Assembly: GCA_025463005.1 (NCBI GenBank)
Contig: JAOAPR010000112.1
Span: 1 to 64,000, forward strand
DNA: 64,000 nt
Source of the DNA: Bryobacterales bacterium
GTDB taxonomy: Bacteria; Acidobacteriota; Terriglobia; Bryobacterales; Bryobacteraceae
Direction: 5' to 3'
Positions within the stretch are counted from its first letter, which is position 1; each line of letters opens with the position of its first letter. The translations under genes and the position numbers were made by a program. Below the pieces are notes generated by a model that was not told the DNA's origin, did not search any database, and saw nothing but the letters and a program-made list of their open reading frames with translations. This document shows, in pieces, positions 16,187-26,180 of this stretch.

Positions 16187-17428
16187 TCACGTACTCAAGA
16201 TCCACTTGGCGGTTTTCCCGGCCAGCTTGCCGAAGGCCTGAACCGCCATTTCCAGGTGCTCTTCCTTTGTGTCTTCAATCTTATTGTGACTGATACCGCG
16301 AAGCGACTGGACGAACATCATCACGGTGGGTATGCCCGCCCGAGCCACTTCAGCCGCATCGTGCAAAGGTCCGGAGGGCAGCCGATGCACGACCCCGGCA
16401 GTCTCCTTTACAGCCTGTTCGCACAAGTCGACCAGGGCGGGGTGGAACGGCACGGGCTCGATATTCCAGATGCGCGACCACTCGACGGTGCAACGTTCCT
16501 CTTGCGCGAATCGTTCGCTTGCCTGGCGGGCTTCGTTATACATGCCTGACAAGATCGCGGCATCGAGATCCCGCTGGTCGAGAGTAGCCTCGCAGCGTCC
16601 GACAACAGCAGTGACGATTCCAGGAAACGTCTTGACACTTCCCATGGTGGACACCGCGTCGGGATGCTTTCCGGCGATCGTGCGGATTTCGAGCGCCAGC
16701 TTGGCCGCGGCCGCAAGCGCGTCGCGACGAACAGCCATGGGCGTGGACCCCGAGTGCGCTTCCTGCCCGTGGAACGAGACCGCGTGCCGCTCCACACCCT
16801 TGGTGCCGAGCACGGCTCCCAGCGGCAGCCCCAAACCTTCCAGCACCGGACCCTGCTCGATGTGCAATTCCAGGTAAGCGGCGGCGTGCGCTTGTTCACG
16901 GCGGGCCTCCGGGAAACGATCGATCTCGACTCCGCAGCGTCGCAACGCGTCTTCGAGTCGAACGCCGTCTTTGTCGGTTCTGCCGCGATCGGAGTCGATG
17001 GTATCCGTGCCCGCAAACGCGGAGGAACCAAGCAGGCTGCGACCAAAGCGGGCGCCCTCTTCGTCGGCCCAATCGACAAGCCGAATAGTGACCGGCGGAC
17101 GGCCGTTATGGGCGCGTACGAACCCGCGCAGAGTTTCCAACGCCGTCATCACACCGAGACAACCGTCAAGCCATCCGCCGTTCGGCACGGAATCCAGATG
17201 ACTGCCTAGGATCAGGGCCTTGTTCGATTCCCCGTCGAGCGTAATCCAATGATTACCCGCAGCATCGTAGTGACGCTCGACCGGAAGTCCCTCTAGTTTC
17301 GAAGTGAACCACTCGCGCGCCTTGAGCCACATGTCGCTCCAGGCGATCCGCTGGGCGCCGTTTTCGTCGCCGGTCAGCGCGCGGAGTTCCTTGAGCTCGG
17401 CAATGGTGCGTTTGGGATCGACATGCAT
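16187..17428 (-). CDS. N-carbamoyl-beta-alanine amidohydrolase (M20 hydantoinase/carbamoylase family)
   Basis: A 413-residue di-metal amidase of the HyuC/AmaB type. Metal ligands are visible: H77 (LGSHLDSV), D88 (GGWLDG), E123/E124 (ADEEG), H189 (LELHIEQGP) and a C-terminal histidine in GISHNK. The family includes beta-ureidopropionase, L-carbamoylase and allantoate amidohydrolase, which are hard to separate by eye. Position directly after dihydropyrimidinase (4-base gap) and before mmsA makes N-carbamoyl-beta-alanine hydrolysis the best call. Confidence 0.9.
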   Translation of the reverse strand: MHVDPKRTIAELKELRALTGDENGAQRIAWSDMWLKAREWFTSKLEGLPVERHYDAAGNHWITLDGESNKALILGSHLDSVPNGGWLDGCLGVMTALETLRGFVRAHNGRPPVTIRLVDWADEEGARFGRSLLGSSAFAGTDTIDSDRGRTDKDGVRLEDALRRCGVEIDRFPEARREQAHAAAYLELHIEQGPVLEGLGLPLGAVLGTKGVERHAVSFHGQEAHSGSTPMAVRRDALAAAAKLALEIRTIAGKHPDAVSTMGSVKTFPGIVTAVVGRCEATLDQRDLDAAILSGMYNEARQASERFAQEERCTVEWSRIWNIEPVPFHPALVDLCEQAVKETAGVVHRLPSGPLHDAAEVARAGIPTVMMFVQSLRGISHNKIEDTKEEHLEMAVQAFGKLAGKTAKWILST

Positions 17429-17432
17429 ATGG

Positions 17433-18812
17433 TCAGAAATATGCAGGGTCTCGCTTCAGCAACCGGCCGCGCCCGCGCTCGCCCACGAACTTACCGTCTC
17501 GCACCTGGACTTTGCCCCGCACGGTCACGAGCGAGGGACGGCCTTCAACTTCCATCCCTTCGAATCCACTGTAATCGCAGTTCGTGTGTTGCGTCGCGGC
17601 GGAGATTTTGCCGCGGTACTCCGGGTCGAACACCACCAGATCCGCGTCGCTACCGACCGCGATGGTCCCCTTCCGGGGAAGGAGGCCGAACAACCTCGCC
17701 GCGCGAGTGCTGGCGGCGTCCACAAAACGGTGCAGGTCCAGCGTCCCGCGTTTTACGCCGTAGGTGTATAAGAGGCTCACGCGTTCTTCGATGCCAGGAA
17801 TCCCATTGGGGATTTGCGTGAAGGCGTCATTACCGAGCAATTTCTGAGACGTATCAAACGGGCAATGGTCAGTGCCGATGGTATCGATCGAGCCCATCGC
17901 CAATGCGTTCCAGAGCACTTTTTGATTGTCCCGTTCGCGCAGCGGCGGTGACATGACATGTTTCATGCCCTCGACGCCGGCTCTTTCCGCGTAAGTCTTG
18001 TCGAGAAGGAGATGAGGCAAAACCGATTCCACCCAAATTCGGATGCCTCGGGACTTGGCGGCCATGGCTGCCTCCAACGCATCTTTGCAGGAAAGGTGCA
18101 CCACGTATCCCGCTGCGCCAGTGATTCCGAGAAACGTCGCGAACCGGTTTGTCCCTTCGGCTTCAACTGCCTGCGGCCGGCTCGGCTCATGCCACTCGGG
18201 TCCAGTTTTACCTTGCGCCAGGAGGCTTTGCTGCAGGCGACCTACGAGTTCAGCGTTTTCGCAATGAGCTGTGACGATGACTCCCAGCTTCTTGGCCAAT
18301 TGAAGAGTCTGGTACATTTCCCCATCGTCGACGCCGAAGAAATTCTTGTAGGCGAGGAAGATCTTGAAGGACGCGATCCCATCCGCCACAATCTCGCGGA
18401 GCTGTCCTTCGGTCTGATCTCCGAATTTGGTGACCGACATATGGAAGGTGTAGTCGCACGCGCTCGATCCCTGGGCCTTCGACTTCCACAATTGATACCC
18501 TTCAAGCGCGTCATCGAGGCGGGAAGGGCAGCACATTTCGATATACGTCGTCGTGCCCCCAATCAACGCGGCGATACTTCCGGTTTCGTGCGTGTCCTTC
18601 GCGAAGGTCGCCATGAACGGCAGGTAGATGTGGACGTGCGGATCAATGAATCCGGGGAACAGCAGCTTACCCGTAGCGTCGATGACTTCGGCGCCGGGCG
18701 GAGCCTCCAGGTTCCGGCCAATACGGGTGATGGTTTCGTCCTCGGCGTAAACGTCGCCGCGATAACGCGAATCCGCCGTTACGATGTCTGCGTTTCGAAT
18801 CAGAAGCGCCAT
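17433..18812 (-). CDS. hydA: Dihydropyrimidinase
   Basis: A 459-residue cyclic amidohydrolase that opens dihydrouracil to N-carbamoyl-beta-alanine. Metal motif HVH in FIDPHVHIYLPF, carboxylated lysine in SFKIFLAYKN, histidines in TAHCENAEL and VVHLSCKDA, and the aspartate in GTDHCPFD are all in place. It starts 15 bases after preA. Hydantoin cannot be excluded as a substrate, but preA/preT upstream argue for dihydropyrimidines. Confidence 0.93.
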   Translation of the reverse strand: MALLIRNADIVTADSRYRGDVYAEDETITRIGRNLEAPPGAEVIDATGKLLFPGFIDPHVHIYLPFMATFAKDTHETGSIAALIGGTTTYIEMCCPSRLDDALEGYQLWKSKAQGSSACDYTFHMSVTKFGDQTEGQLREIVADGIASFKIFLAYKNFFGVDDGEMYQTLQLAKKLGVIVTAHCENAELVGRLQQSLLAQGKTGPEWHEPSRPQAVEAEGTNRFATFLGITGAAGYVVHLSCKDALEAAMAAKSRGIRIWVESVLPHLLLDKTYAERAGVEGMKHVMSPPLRERDNQKVLWNALAMGSIDTIGTDHCPFDTSQKLLGNDAFTQIPNGIPGIEERVSLLYTYGVKRGTLDLHRFVDAASTRAARLFGLLPRKGTIAVGSDADLVVFDPEYRGKISAATQHTNCDYSGFEGMEVEGRPSLVTVRGKVQVRDGKFVGERGRGRLLKRDPAYF

Positions 18813-18827
18813 GGAAACCCGACGAGT

Positions 18828-20213
18828 TTAGTGGACATGAATGCCCGCCTCTCTACGATATTTTTCCATAGCCTCCCAATCCTCAGTTACTTCAGGGCGA
18901 GACTTCACCAGTTGATCCCAAGTGACAGGCTCCCGGCCGGAGGGCACTTCCACCATCGAAATGCACTGGTCCACAGGGCAAATGTTGTAGCACAAACGGC
19001 AGCCGACGCAATCCACTTCACGCACGCGCGGATTCGGACGCGTTTCGGTGGCCTCCTGCTTGCCGTTCGAGCTTACCGCGTATGAGTAGGGCTGGACCAG
19101 ATTCCCTTTGGCGTCGATCAAATCAATACACTGGTGCGCCGTGTCGTTGCAGGCAACATAGCAGAGGTTGCACTGGATGCATTTCCTCGAATCGATGCGA
19201 GCCACCGCGCGGAAGGAAAGATCGAGGTCTTTAAAATCAGAGATACGACCCAGGCTCCGCGCAGTTACTTCAGGAATGGTTCGAAAACCCTTCGCGTCCA
19301 TCCAGTTCGAGAGGCCGTCGCATAGGTCCTCGACGATCCGGTAGCCATAGTGCATCACCGCGGTGCAGACCTGAAGACTCGATGCGCCGAGCAGCAGGAA
19401 TTCCGCTGCATCTTTCCAGGTTGTGATTCCGCCCATCGCCGAGATCGGCAATCGGGAACCATGCACCACGTCGTCCGATCCGAGCGCGGCGAGCATGTTC
19501 AAGGCGATCGGTTTCACGGCAGGCCCCGCGTAACCGCCGTGGCCGCCTTTGCCTCCGATGTTGGGCGAAATTTCTAGCGTATCGAGGTCCACGCCGGTGA
19601 TCGAATTGAGCGTGTTGATTAACGACAGTGCGTTCGCACCGGCCGCCACCGCCGCACGCGCGGGGCTTACGATGTTCGTGATGTTGGGGGTGAGCTTGAC
19701 GATAACAGGAATGTGAGCTGCCTCCATCACCCAGCGCGTGATCTGCTCGCAATACTCGGGCACCTGACCCACGGCAGCGCCCATGCCGCGTTCGCTCATA
19801 CCGTGAGGACAGCCGTAGTTCAGTTCGATACCATCAGCCCCAGTATCCTCGATTTGGCGGATAATATCGTGCCAGGATTCCGGCTTGGACTCGACCATCG
19901 CGGAAACCAGGACGGCCCGATCCGGCCACGCGCGCTTCACGTCGGCGATTTCGCGGAGGTTGACATCTAAGGGACGGTCCGAAATCAGCTCGACATTGTT
20001 GATGCCGAGCATACGCTGGCCGCCGTGATGCCATGCCCCATAGCGATTCGAAACATTTAATACGGGCGGGCCGATGGTCTTCCATACTGCACCGCCCCAG
20101 CCGGCTTCAAAAGCCCGGTGAATTTGCGCGCCCGAGTTGGCCGGGGGGGCCGACGCCAGCCAGAACGGATTCGGCGAACGGATACCGGCGAAATTGATAC
20201 TGAGATCAGCCAT
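18828..20213 (-). CDS. preA: NAD-dependent dihydropyrimidine dehydrogenase, catalytic subunit PreA
   Basis: A 461-residue FMN enzyme of the dihydroorotate dehydrogenase fold followed by two [4Fe-4S] motifs (CIQCNLCYVACN and CVGCRLCYNICP). The substrate loop GCPHGMSERGMGAAVGQ has a valine where the mammalian enzyme has the active-site cysteine; other bacterial PreA proteins also lack it as far as I recall. It reduces uracil/thymine with electrons passed from PreT. Its ATG overlaps the preT stop by 8 bases, and AGGAA lies before it. Confidence 0.94.
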   Translation of the reverse strand: MADLSINFAGIRSPNPFWLASAPPANSGAQIHRAFEAGWGGAVWKTIGPPVLNVSNRYGAWHHGGQRMLGINNVELISDRPLDVNLREIADVKRAWPDRAVLVSAMVESKPESWHDIIRQIEDTGADGIELNYGCPHGMSERGMGAAVGQVPEYCEQITRWVMEAAHIPVIVKLTPNITNIVSPARAAVAAGANALSLINTLNSITGVDLDTLEISPNIGGKGGHGGYAGPAVKPIALNMLAALGSDDVVHGSRLPISAMGGITTWKDAAEFLLLGASSLQVCTAVMHYGYRIVEDLCDGLSNWMDAKGFRTIPEVTARSLGRISDFKDLDLSFRAVARIDSRKCIQCNLCYVACNDTAHQCIDLIDAKGNLVQPYSYAVSSNGKQEATETRPNPRVREVDCVGCRLCYNICPVDQCISMVEVPSGREPVTWDQLVKSRPEVTEDWEAMEKYRREAGIHVH

Positions 20214-21519
20214 TTGTATTTCCTGTGTTCAGTCGAAGATGGATCGCCGCGGCAGCGAGTTTACCGTCCTGAACTGCCATGACCGTCGATGCCGAGTTCT
20301 TGGCGCGAATGCAGTCGCCCCCGGCAAAGACGCCCGTAAGACTGGTTTCCAAATCGGTGTTGACCTTGATGAAACCCCGGTCGACTTCGAGGCCCAGCAT
20401 CTGGGCGAGAGGAGGTTTCTGCTGGCCCACGGCCTTCACAATTTGATCCGCGGGAATCACAAACTCACCGTTTCCTGCGGGCTGCGCACTGCGTCGGCCG
20501 GAACTATCGGGTTCTCCCAATTCCATGTGGACGCAAGCCAAGCCGGTAACGCGTCCGCCATCGGAAAGGACACGCACGGGCTGCGTCAGAAAGCGGAACT
20601 CGACGCCTTCCTTCTTCACGAAATCGTATTCGTGCGGATACGCGCTCATCTCGTGTTCGGAGCGGCGATAGATCATGGTCACCTGATCCGCTCCCAGCCG
20701 CTTGGCAACGGTGGCACAGTCGATCGCGGTGTTTCCGGCACCGATCACCAGGACGTTGCGGCCGATGCACATCCCACTGGGGTTTAGTTTGCTTTGTTCG
20801 ATGTAGTCGAGGCCATCCACGATCAGTTCTTCCCCGGGGATCCCCATGACTTGAGTTGCCCCGAGACCCGGACTGAGGAAGATCGCGTCGAAACGCTTTC
20901 GAAGATCTTCCAGCGTGAGATTCAGGCCGAGCTCCGCGCCAGTTTCGATGTGAACACCCAGGCTTTCGATCATGCGGACTTCTTCGAGCGATGCCTCGAT
21001 CGGCTCGCGCAGGGCGATAATTCCGTAGGTCGAGAGGCCCCCGCCAAGAGGGCGCTTTTCGAAGATCGTGACACTGTGGCCGCGGCGAGCCAGCTCTCCG
21101 GCGCACGAAAGCCCCGCGGGGCCCGAGCCAATGACCGCAACACTCCGGCCATTCTGCGGCGCGCGCTTGACCACGTCTTTTCCAGACACATGGTCCATCG
21201 CGTACCGCTGCAGCCGGCCGATCATGATGGGATTGTGATCATGGCCGAGCACGCAAGCGCCCTCGCACAGTTCCTGAACGGGACATACGCGAGCGCACGT
21301 CGCGCCCAGCAGATTCGCTTCGAGGATCGTTCTAGCCGAACCGATCAAATTGTCCGTCGAGATTTTCTTTATGAAACGCGGAATGTCGATGTGTGTGGGA
21401 CAGGCGTGGGTACACGGGGCATCGTAGCAAAAGAGGCACCGGTTCGCCTCCACCAAGGCTTCCTGCGGGCTCAGCGGCGGAAGCTGCTCGGCCAGACCCT
21501 TAGTCGCGGCCACGTTCAA
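20206..21519 (-). CDS. preT: NAD-dependent dihydropyrimidine dehydrogenase, flavin subunit PreT
   Basis: A 437-residue GltD-like flavoprotein. The N-terminal Fe-S domain has cysteines in CLFCYDAPCTHACP and ATCARVCPVQELCEGAC; then FAD (VIGSGPAGLSCAGE) and NAD(P)H (VLVIGAGNTAIDCA) motifs, and a C-terminal GVFAGGDCIR. It moves electrons from NADH to PreA. The start is TTG at 21519 with AGGAG 4-5 bases upstream, lying 20 bases inside the end of the permease gene, which points to translational coupling. Confidence 0.94.
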   Translation of the reverse strand: MNVAATKGLAEQLPPLSPQEALVEANRCLFCYDAPCTHACPTHIDIPRFIKKISTDNLIGSARTILEANLLGATCARVCPVQELCEGACVLGHDHNPIMIGRLQRYAMDHVSGKDVVKRAPQNGRSVAVIGSGPAGLSCAGELARRGHSVTIFEKRPLGGGLSTYGIIALREPIEASLEEVRMIESLGVHIETGAELGLNLTLEDLRKRFDAIFLSPGLGATQVMGIPGEELIVDGLDYIEQSKLNPSGMCIGRNVLVIGAGNTAIDCATVAKRLGADQVTMIYRRSEHEMSAYPHEYDFVKKEGVEFRFLTQPVRVLSDGGRVTGLACVHMELGEPDSSGRRSAQPAGNGEFVIPADQIVKAVGQQKPPLAQMLGLEVDRGFIKVNTDLETSLTGVFAGGDCIRAKNSASTVMAVQDGKLAAAAIHLRLNTGNTNG

Positions 21520-22936
21520 CTATCTCCTGACGAAGATCGTGTACCCGCGCCGCCGCGGGCCTATGCCCGGACATGAGCACAACGTACGACGCGGCTGACA
21601 CCGCAAACCCGACAAACCAGGCGTAATCATACAGCCACCGCAACGATGGAACTGCGAGTCCCAAGAGGGCCACGACGACTCCAAACGACAGACTCACGAG
21701 AGCACGAGGGTTGACGCCCTTCGAGTATTCATATTCGCCACCTCTCCGGTAAAGATCGTCCACGTTGAGCGAACGCCCGCGCACAATGAAATAATCGGCG
21801 ATCATCACCCCGGCAATAGGGCCTAGCAAGCCTGAATATCCGACCAGCCACCCGAAAATATAGGCGCTGTAATCGCTCAAGAGCCTCCACGGCATCATCA
21901 GCACTCCCACGATCCCCGTGATAAATCCTCCCGTTCGGAACGAGATCAGGCGTGGATTCAGGTTGGAGAAATCGTTCGAAGGCGATACTACATTGGCAGC
22001 GACGTTGGTATTCAAGGTCGCAATGAGAATCGCGATCAACGCAATGAACGCAACCAGAGGCTGGTGAAAGCGGCCGATGAGCGCCACGGGATCCCAGATC
22101 GCCTCTCCGAACAGCACCACCGACGCTGACGTGACAGCAACCCCGATGAATGAATAGAGAGTCATCGCCGTCGGCAGGCCCAAGGCTTGGCCAAGCGCCT
22201 GGTCGCGCTGGCTTCGGGCATAGCGCGTGAAATCCGGAATATTTAGGGCGACTGTGGCCCAAAACCCCACCATAGCCGTAAGAGACGGGACGAAAAACTT
22301 CAAGAAAGAGCCGCCATCCTGAAACTTGCTCGGCGAGCTTAGCACGGGACCGAAGCCGCCGGCCTTATTCGTGATCCACCACAGCATCAGCAGCCCGACC
22401 CCCAACATGAACGGTGCCCCGATTCCCTCCAGGAAGCGAATGGTATCAATACCTTTCCAAATGACAAAAATATTGAGCAGCCAAAACGCTCCGAAACAGA
22501 GCCAGACCATCCGAGGATCTGACGCGGCAGGCCACAGAATCTGGAGCATGGAGTGGATGGCTTGGCCGCCGATCCAGGTTTGGATTCCGAACCAGCCGCA
22601 CGCGACCAGCGCCCTGAGAACGGCCGGGATGTTCGCGCCGCGGACGCCGAACGACGCTCGCACCAACACCGGAAACGGGATGCCGTACTTCGCGCCCGCG
22701 TGGGCGTTGAGCAGCATCGGAACCAGGACGATTAAGTTCCCGAGCAGGATGGTCCCCACAGCCTGCCACCAGTTCATCCCGCCAGCGATCAGACCGGAGG
22801 CGAGCATATAGGTGGGGATGCATACACTCATCGCCACCCACAGCGAGATGTAGTTGTAGAGACCCCAGGTGCGCTTGGCTAGCGCGACCGGGGCCAGGTC
22901 GTCGTTATATAGGCTGGGATCGCGCTCCGTTGACAT
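21500..22936 (-). CDS. NCS1-family nucleobase:cation symporter
   Basis: A 478-residue, roughly 12-helix permease. N-terminal NDDLAPVALAKRTWGLYNYISLW, GWFGIQTWIGGQAI and FTRYARS are NCS1 signatures (Mhp1/PyrP-like carriers of hydantoin, uracil, allantoin). As first gene of the pyrimidine operon it most likely imports uracil, thymine or dihydropyrimidines. AGGAA precedes the ATG. The 61 bases between it and the TonB receptor stop upstream must hold the operon promoter, unless it reads through from the receptor gene. Confidence 0.93.
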   Translation of the reverse strand: MSTERDPSLYNDDLAPVALAKRTWGLYNYISLWVAMSVCIPTYMLASGLIAGGMNWWQAVGTILLGNLIVLVPMLLNAHAGAKYGIPFPVLVRASFGVRGANIPAVLRALVACGWFGIQTWIGGQAIHSMLQILWPAASDPRMVWLCFGAFWLLNIFVIWKGIDTIRFLEGIGAPFMLGVGLLMLWWITNKAGGFGPVLSSPSKFQDGGSFLKFFVPSLTAMVGFWATVALNIPDFTRYARSQRDQALGQALGLPTAMTLYSFIGVAVTSASVVLFGEAIWDPVALIGRFHQPLVAFIALIAILIATLNTNVAANVVSPSNDFSNLNPRLISFRTGGFITGIVGVLMMPWRLLSDYSAYIFGWLVGYSGLLGPIAGVMIADYFIVRGRSLNVDDLYRRGGEYEYSKGVNPRALVSLSFGVVVALLGLAVPSLRWLYDYAWFVGFAVSAASYVVLMSGHRPAAARVHDLRQEIVERGRD

Positions 22937-22997
22937 TCGTTCCTGGCGAGATTATCGCATCAAACGAACGCCTTACGTAACGTGGCTTGCTTGCACG

Positions 22998-25964
22998 CTA
23001 GAAAATCAACCTGACGCCCAGTTGCGCCTGACGAGGGTCGCCTAACCCGCTGGTGACCGTTCCATCGAAGTTGAACAGAAGCCCGGTGACTTCGGGCTTC
23101 TTGGGATTGGCAGAGTTGAACAGGTTGAACACGTCCACCGCCCCTTGCACGTTGAGACGTTCGCTGAGCTTGAACGTCTTCGCGGCCCGAAAATCGAACG
23201 AGAAGAATTCGTTGTTTTTCCGAAGGGTATTCCGTTTGATGATGGTCCCATTTGCCTGGATACGGTCCTGCGGGGTATTGCCGACGCTAATCGGCTGAGC
23301 GGAGCGGGCGCTGAAACGAGGCGAGAATTCGATGCCCCATGGAGCCTGGTACAACGCGTAGCCATTGAAACGATGGCGCTGGTCGCGGTCGGAGTAATTG
23401 TACTCCGGCTTGAAGTTGTTGGCCACCGCGTAGCGGAAGCTGAACGGATCGCGCTCGTTGTCGTCATCCGAGTAGTCCGTCGAAAGCTGGTAGTTCCAGG
23501 TGAATTGGAATCTCCGCGACAACTGCTTCGTCATTCCAACCGTAAGCCCGCGGAACAGCGATTTGGCTGACGATTCGACTGTGGTGAGCGTCCCGATTCC
23601 ATTCTTTCCGTCCGCGCCCAAGCCTGTCGAGAACGGCGAGCCAAATACTGGGTCGTTCCGATCCACAAAGCGCGTCAGGTGCACGGCTTTGGCGTAAGCG
23701 AAATCCGCGAATACCTTGAGCGATGGAGCCAGAGCCTGCTCAAATCCTGCCGACCAGGAATACGTGCGAGGGTTGGTGTAGTTCTTATCGAAGACGAACA
23801 CACTGGGGTGGTCGACCGGCAGGTTGCTGGCGTTGGGAATGATGTCAGGATACGCCGGTGGAGTGACTCCGAAGCCGTTGAACGTGGAGTCCCGGTAAAG
23901 CGTCTGGCCGATGGAGCCATTAGTTGAACGCGGGCTGGCTAATTGCAATCCGGGAGTGCGCGCGTAGAAGATCCCCCCGTTGATGCGGATGACGCTCTTG
24001 CCCTTGCCGGCCGGGTCCCAGGTGATCCCCAGCCGCGGCTGGAACTGCTTCATCGAAGACGGAATGTTCCCGTCGGAGGGGAATCCTTTCTTTCCGATCA
24101 ATCCCGCAAAGAATACCTGACTGGCGGGCGTCTGCGGTTCGGGTTCCACCTGTGCGTCCCAGCGCAGCCCGTAGCTCAGCGTCAGCTTGCGATTGACCTG
24201 CCACTTGTCCTGAATAAACAGCGCCGGCTCGAGCACCGGGATCGATTGCGTGCCCGCCTGATTCACCGATTTCCCGTTGACGCCGGTAAACTGCAGGAAC
24301 AACAACAGAGGTCCGGTAATGCTCGAGCCAGTCGGACACGCTCCGTTCGCATTGGACGTGCCGTTGCTGCACTCGACGTACTTGGGGCCCTGATTTACGT
24401 AGTTGATGAACCCGTTAACGCTCGAGAAAATAAATCGTCCGTTGCCGAAGCCGATAAACGTCTGAGTGGTCGAGGTACGGTTGAATTCGAAGCCGGCCTT
24501 GATGTTGTGAGAGCCTTTGATCCAGGTAATGTTGTCGTTTATCTGAAAGCGCGTGTCGTGGTCCTCCACCGGAATGAAGAACGGCTCGCCGAAGCGGTAG
24601 GAGCCCGCAAAATCTACGCCCGTGTCGGGAAGAGGCCGGCCGGTGCCGCTAATCGTGGGCCCGCCGTAGGGTCTGGGCCGGTCTTCGCGCGAGACCTGGA
24701 AGCGGAGCTCGTTGAGCATGACCGGACTCAAGGTGGTGTTGAGCGATCCGCTGATGGTGTTCGCAAAATCCCGCTCAATCGCATTCGCACTACGCGCATA
24801 GGAATCAACGTCAAATGTTCCGTTTTCCTGGCGCGAGCGGGAATAGTTGTACCGCATCGTAAAGATGTTGCTGTCATTGACCAGATAATCGATCTTGCCG
24901 AGTATGGCATTGGCGTCGTTGGTGCGCGTAATCGGGCCGTTTTCATTGGTGATCCCGAACTTAGTGGCGAACAGGCTCACCAGCCGCGGGTCGATGCGAG
25001 CCGGGTTGGTCTGCTTGGTTTGCCGGAAGATCTGCTGATCGTAAGCGGCAAAATAGAACACCTTGTCCTTCTTGATGGGACCGCCGATGGTTCCGCCGAA
25101 TTGATTCTGGTTGAAGTCGCTGATAGGCGTGCCGTCGGACTGGGCCGCGGTCAGAGCCGACTGTTTGAAATACTCGTGCGCCGTGCCATGAAGCTGATTC
25201 GTGCCCGATTTGGTCACCACGTTCACAAATCCGCCCGAGCTACGGCCGAATTCCGGTGGAGCGCCATCAGCCACCACGGAGAACTCTTTCACCGCGTCCA
25301 GGTTGACTGTAAACGCCGGACGCTGCCCGCCACGCTGTTCCCCGAAGAAAGGATTATTGTTATCGGCCCCGTCGATGGCGACGTTGTTGTTAATGCCCTT
25401 CTGCCCGTTGATGGAAATTTCGTTCCCATCAGGACCCTGGACAATCGCCACACCGGGAGTCAGGTTCATGAAGTCGTAGAAGTTGCGGCCGTTGTTGGGG
25501 AGCGTTTGAATGGAGTTCCTGTCGATATAGCTGGCGCTCTCCGAAGAGCTGGTTTCAACAATCGGAGCGCTGGCTTCCACGTTAATGGTTTCAGCTACGT
25601 TGGCGACGCTGAGGCCCACCGAGAGAGAGATGGTCTGGCCGACAGCAAGATCGAATCCTTGCCGGACCATCGTGCCGAACCGCGGCGCGGAGGCGGTCAC
25701 CCTGTACCCGCCCAACGGAAGCAGCACGGCACGGAATCTTCCGGCTTCATCCGTCGTGATCTTGCGCTGATAGTTGGTGTCGACGTTCAGAACGACGATG
25801 CTCGCTCCCGGAATTGCGGCGCCGGATGGATCTGTGACAATGCCCTCGATCGTGCCGGTGTTCGCCTGCGACTGAGCCCAGCCCGGCTGAACAACAAAAG
25901 CCGCACACAAAACTGCCATCAAAACCCAGGTCGTAGAAAGCCGGCGGGAAACAAAATTCTCCAT
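22998..25964 (-). CDS. TonB-dependent receptor with carboxypeptidase-regulatory domain
   Basis: A 988-residue outer-membrane receptor. Signal peptide to about residue 32 (ending GWAQ), a CarboxypepD_reg beta-sandwich at about 35-115 (GTIEGIVTDPSGAAIPGAS), a plug near 120-260 (LPNNGRNFYDFMNLTPGV, GTNQLHGTAHEYFKQS) and a barrel ending in QAQLGVRLIF with terminal F. It lies upstream of, and on the same strand as, the pyrimidine operon with only 61 bases between, so it may supply pyrimidines or nucleosides across the outer membrane; that is positional inference. AAGGGG precedes the ATG. Confidence 0.92.
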   Translation of the reverse strand: MENFVSRRLSTTWVLMAVLCAAFVVQPGWAQSQANTGTIEGIVTDPSGAAIPGASIVVLNVDTNYQRKITTDEAGRFRAVLLPLGGYRVTASAPRFGTMVRQGFDLAVGQTISLSVGLSVANVAETINVEASAPIVETSSSESASYIDRNSIQTLPNNGRNFYDFMNLTPGVAIVQGPDGNEISINGQKGINNNVAIDGADNNNPFFGEQRGGQRPAFTVNLDAVKEFSVVADGAPPEFGRSSGGFVNVVTKSGTNQLHGTAHEYFKQSALTAAQSDGTPISDFNQNQFGGTIGGPIKKDKVFYFAAYDQQIFRQTKQTNPARIDPRLVSLFATKFGITNENGPITRTNDANAILGKIDYLVNDSNIFTMRYNYSRSRQENGTFDVDSYARSANAIERDFANTISGSLNTTLSPVMLNELRFQVSREDRPRPYGGPTISGTGRPLPDTGVDFAGSYRFGEPFFIPVEDHDTRFQINDNITWIKGSHNIKAGFEFNRTSTTQTFIGFGNGRFIFSSVNGFINYVNQGPKYVECSNGTSNANGACPTGSSITGPLLLFLQFTGVNGKSVNQAGTQSIPVLEPALFIQDKWQVNRKLTLSYGLRWDAQVEPEPQTPASQVFFAGLIGKKGFPSDGNIPSSMKQFQPRLGITWDPAGKGKSVIRINGGIFYARTPGLQLASPRSTNGSIGQTLYRDSTFNGFGVTPPAYPDIIPNASNLPVDHPSVFVFDKNYTNPRTYSWSAGFEQALAPSLKVFADFAYAKAVHLTRFVDRNDPVFGSPFSTGLGADGKNGIGTLTTVESSAKSLFRGLTVGMTKQLSRRFQFTWNYQLSTDYSDDDNERDPFSFRYAVANNFKPEYNYSDRDQRHRFNGYALYQAPWGIEFSPRFSARSAQPISVGNTPQDRIQANGTIIKRNTLRKNNEFFSFDFRAAKTFKLSERLNVQGAVDVFNLFNSANPKKPEVTGLLFNFDGTVTSGLGDPRQAQLGVRLIF

Positions 25965-26180
25965 ACGAACCCCTTTTCTCTTTTATTTGTTTTCGGTTAC
26001 GGCGAGGCCGACGGGGCCGGTGGGGCAGTTGCTCTGCGACAAGGTAGAGCACTCACGCACGCGTTACGGTGACGTTCGGCAGAGCTTGATCGCCCTTGCA
26101 TGAATATACTGTTGCAAAGGAGTATACACCAGATTTCACGCGAAAACGTCCAAAACTTACTGTATTTGTGACGCTGTAAT
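25965..26180. promoter_or_regulatory. Divergent intergenic promoter region
   Basis: A 216-base AT-richer gap between the TonB receptor (minus) and the DinB-like gene (plus). On the minus strand TATACT at 26126-26121 is a fair -10 hexamer, with no clear -35 at 16-18 bases. No gene is visible. Confidence 0.3.

Noticed and set aside
14876-19085. Long plus-strand frames (14876-15973, 17958-19085) antisense to mmsA and hydA
   Set aside because: Both are complete overlaps of strongly conserved enzymes and show no protein-like motifs of their own.
18828-20213. Loss of an active-site cysteine in PreA as a sign of an inactive enzyme
   Set aside because: The AAVGQ loop appears, as far as I recall, to be normal for bacterial PreA/PydA proteins, so this is a family difference rather than a defect.
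23943-26072. A 709-residue open frame on the plus strand antisense to the TonB receptor at 22998
   Set aside because: It mirrors the receptor codons; composition is Arg/Val/Gly-rich with no domain, signal or ribosome-binding site, while the opposite strand is a full receptor. High-GC third positions create such shadows.
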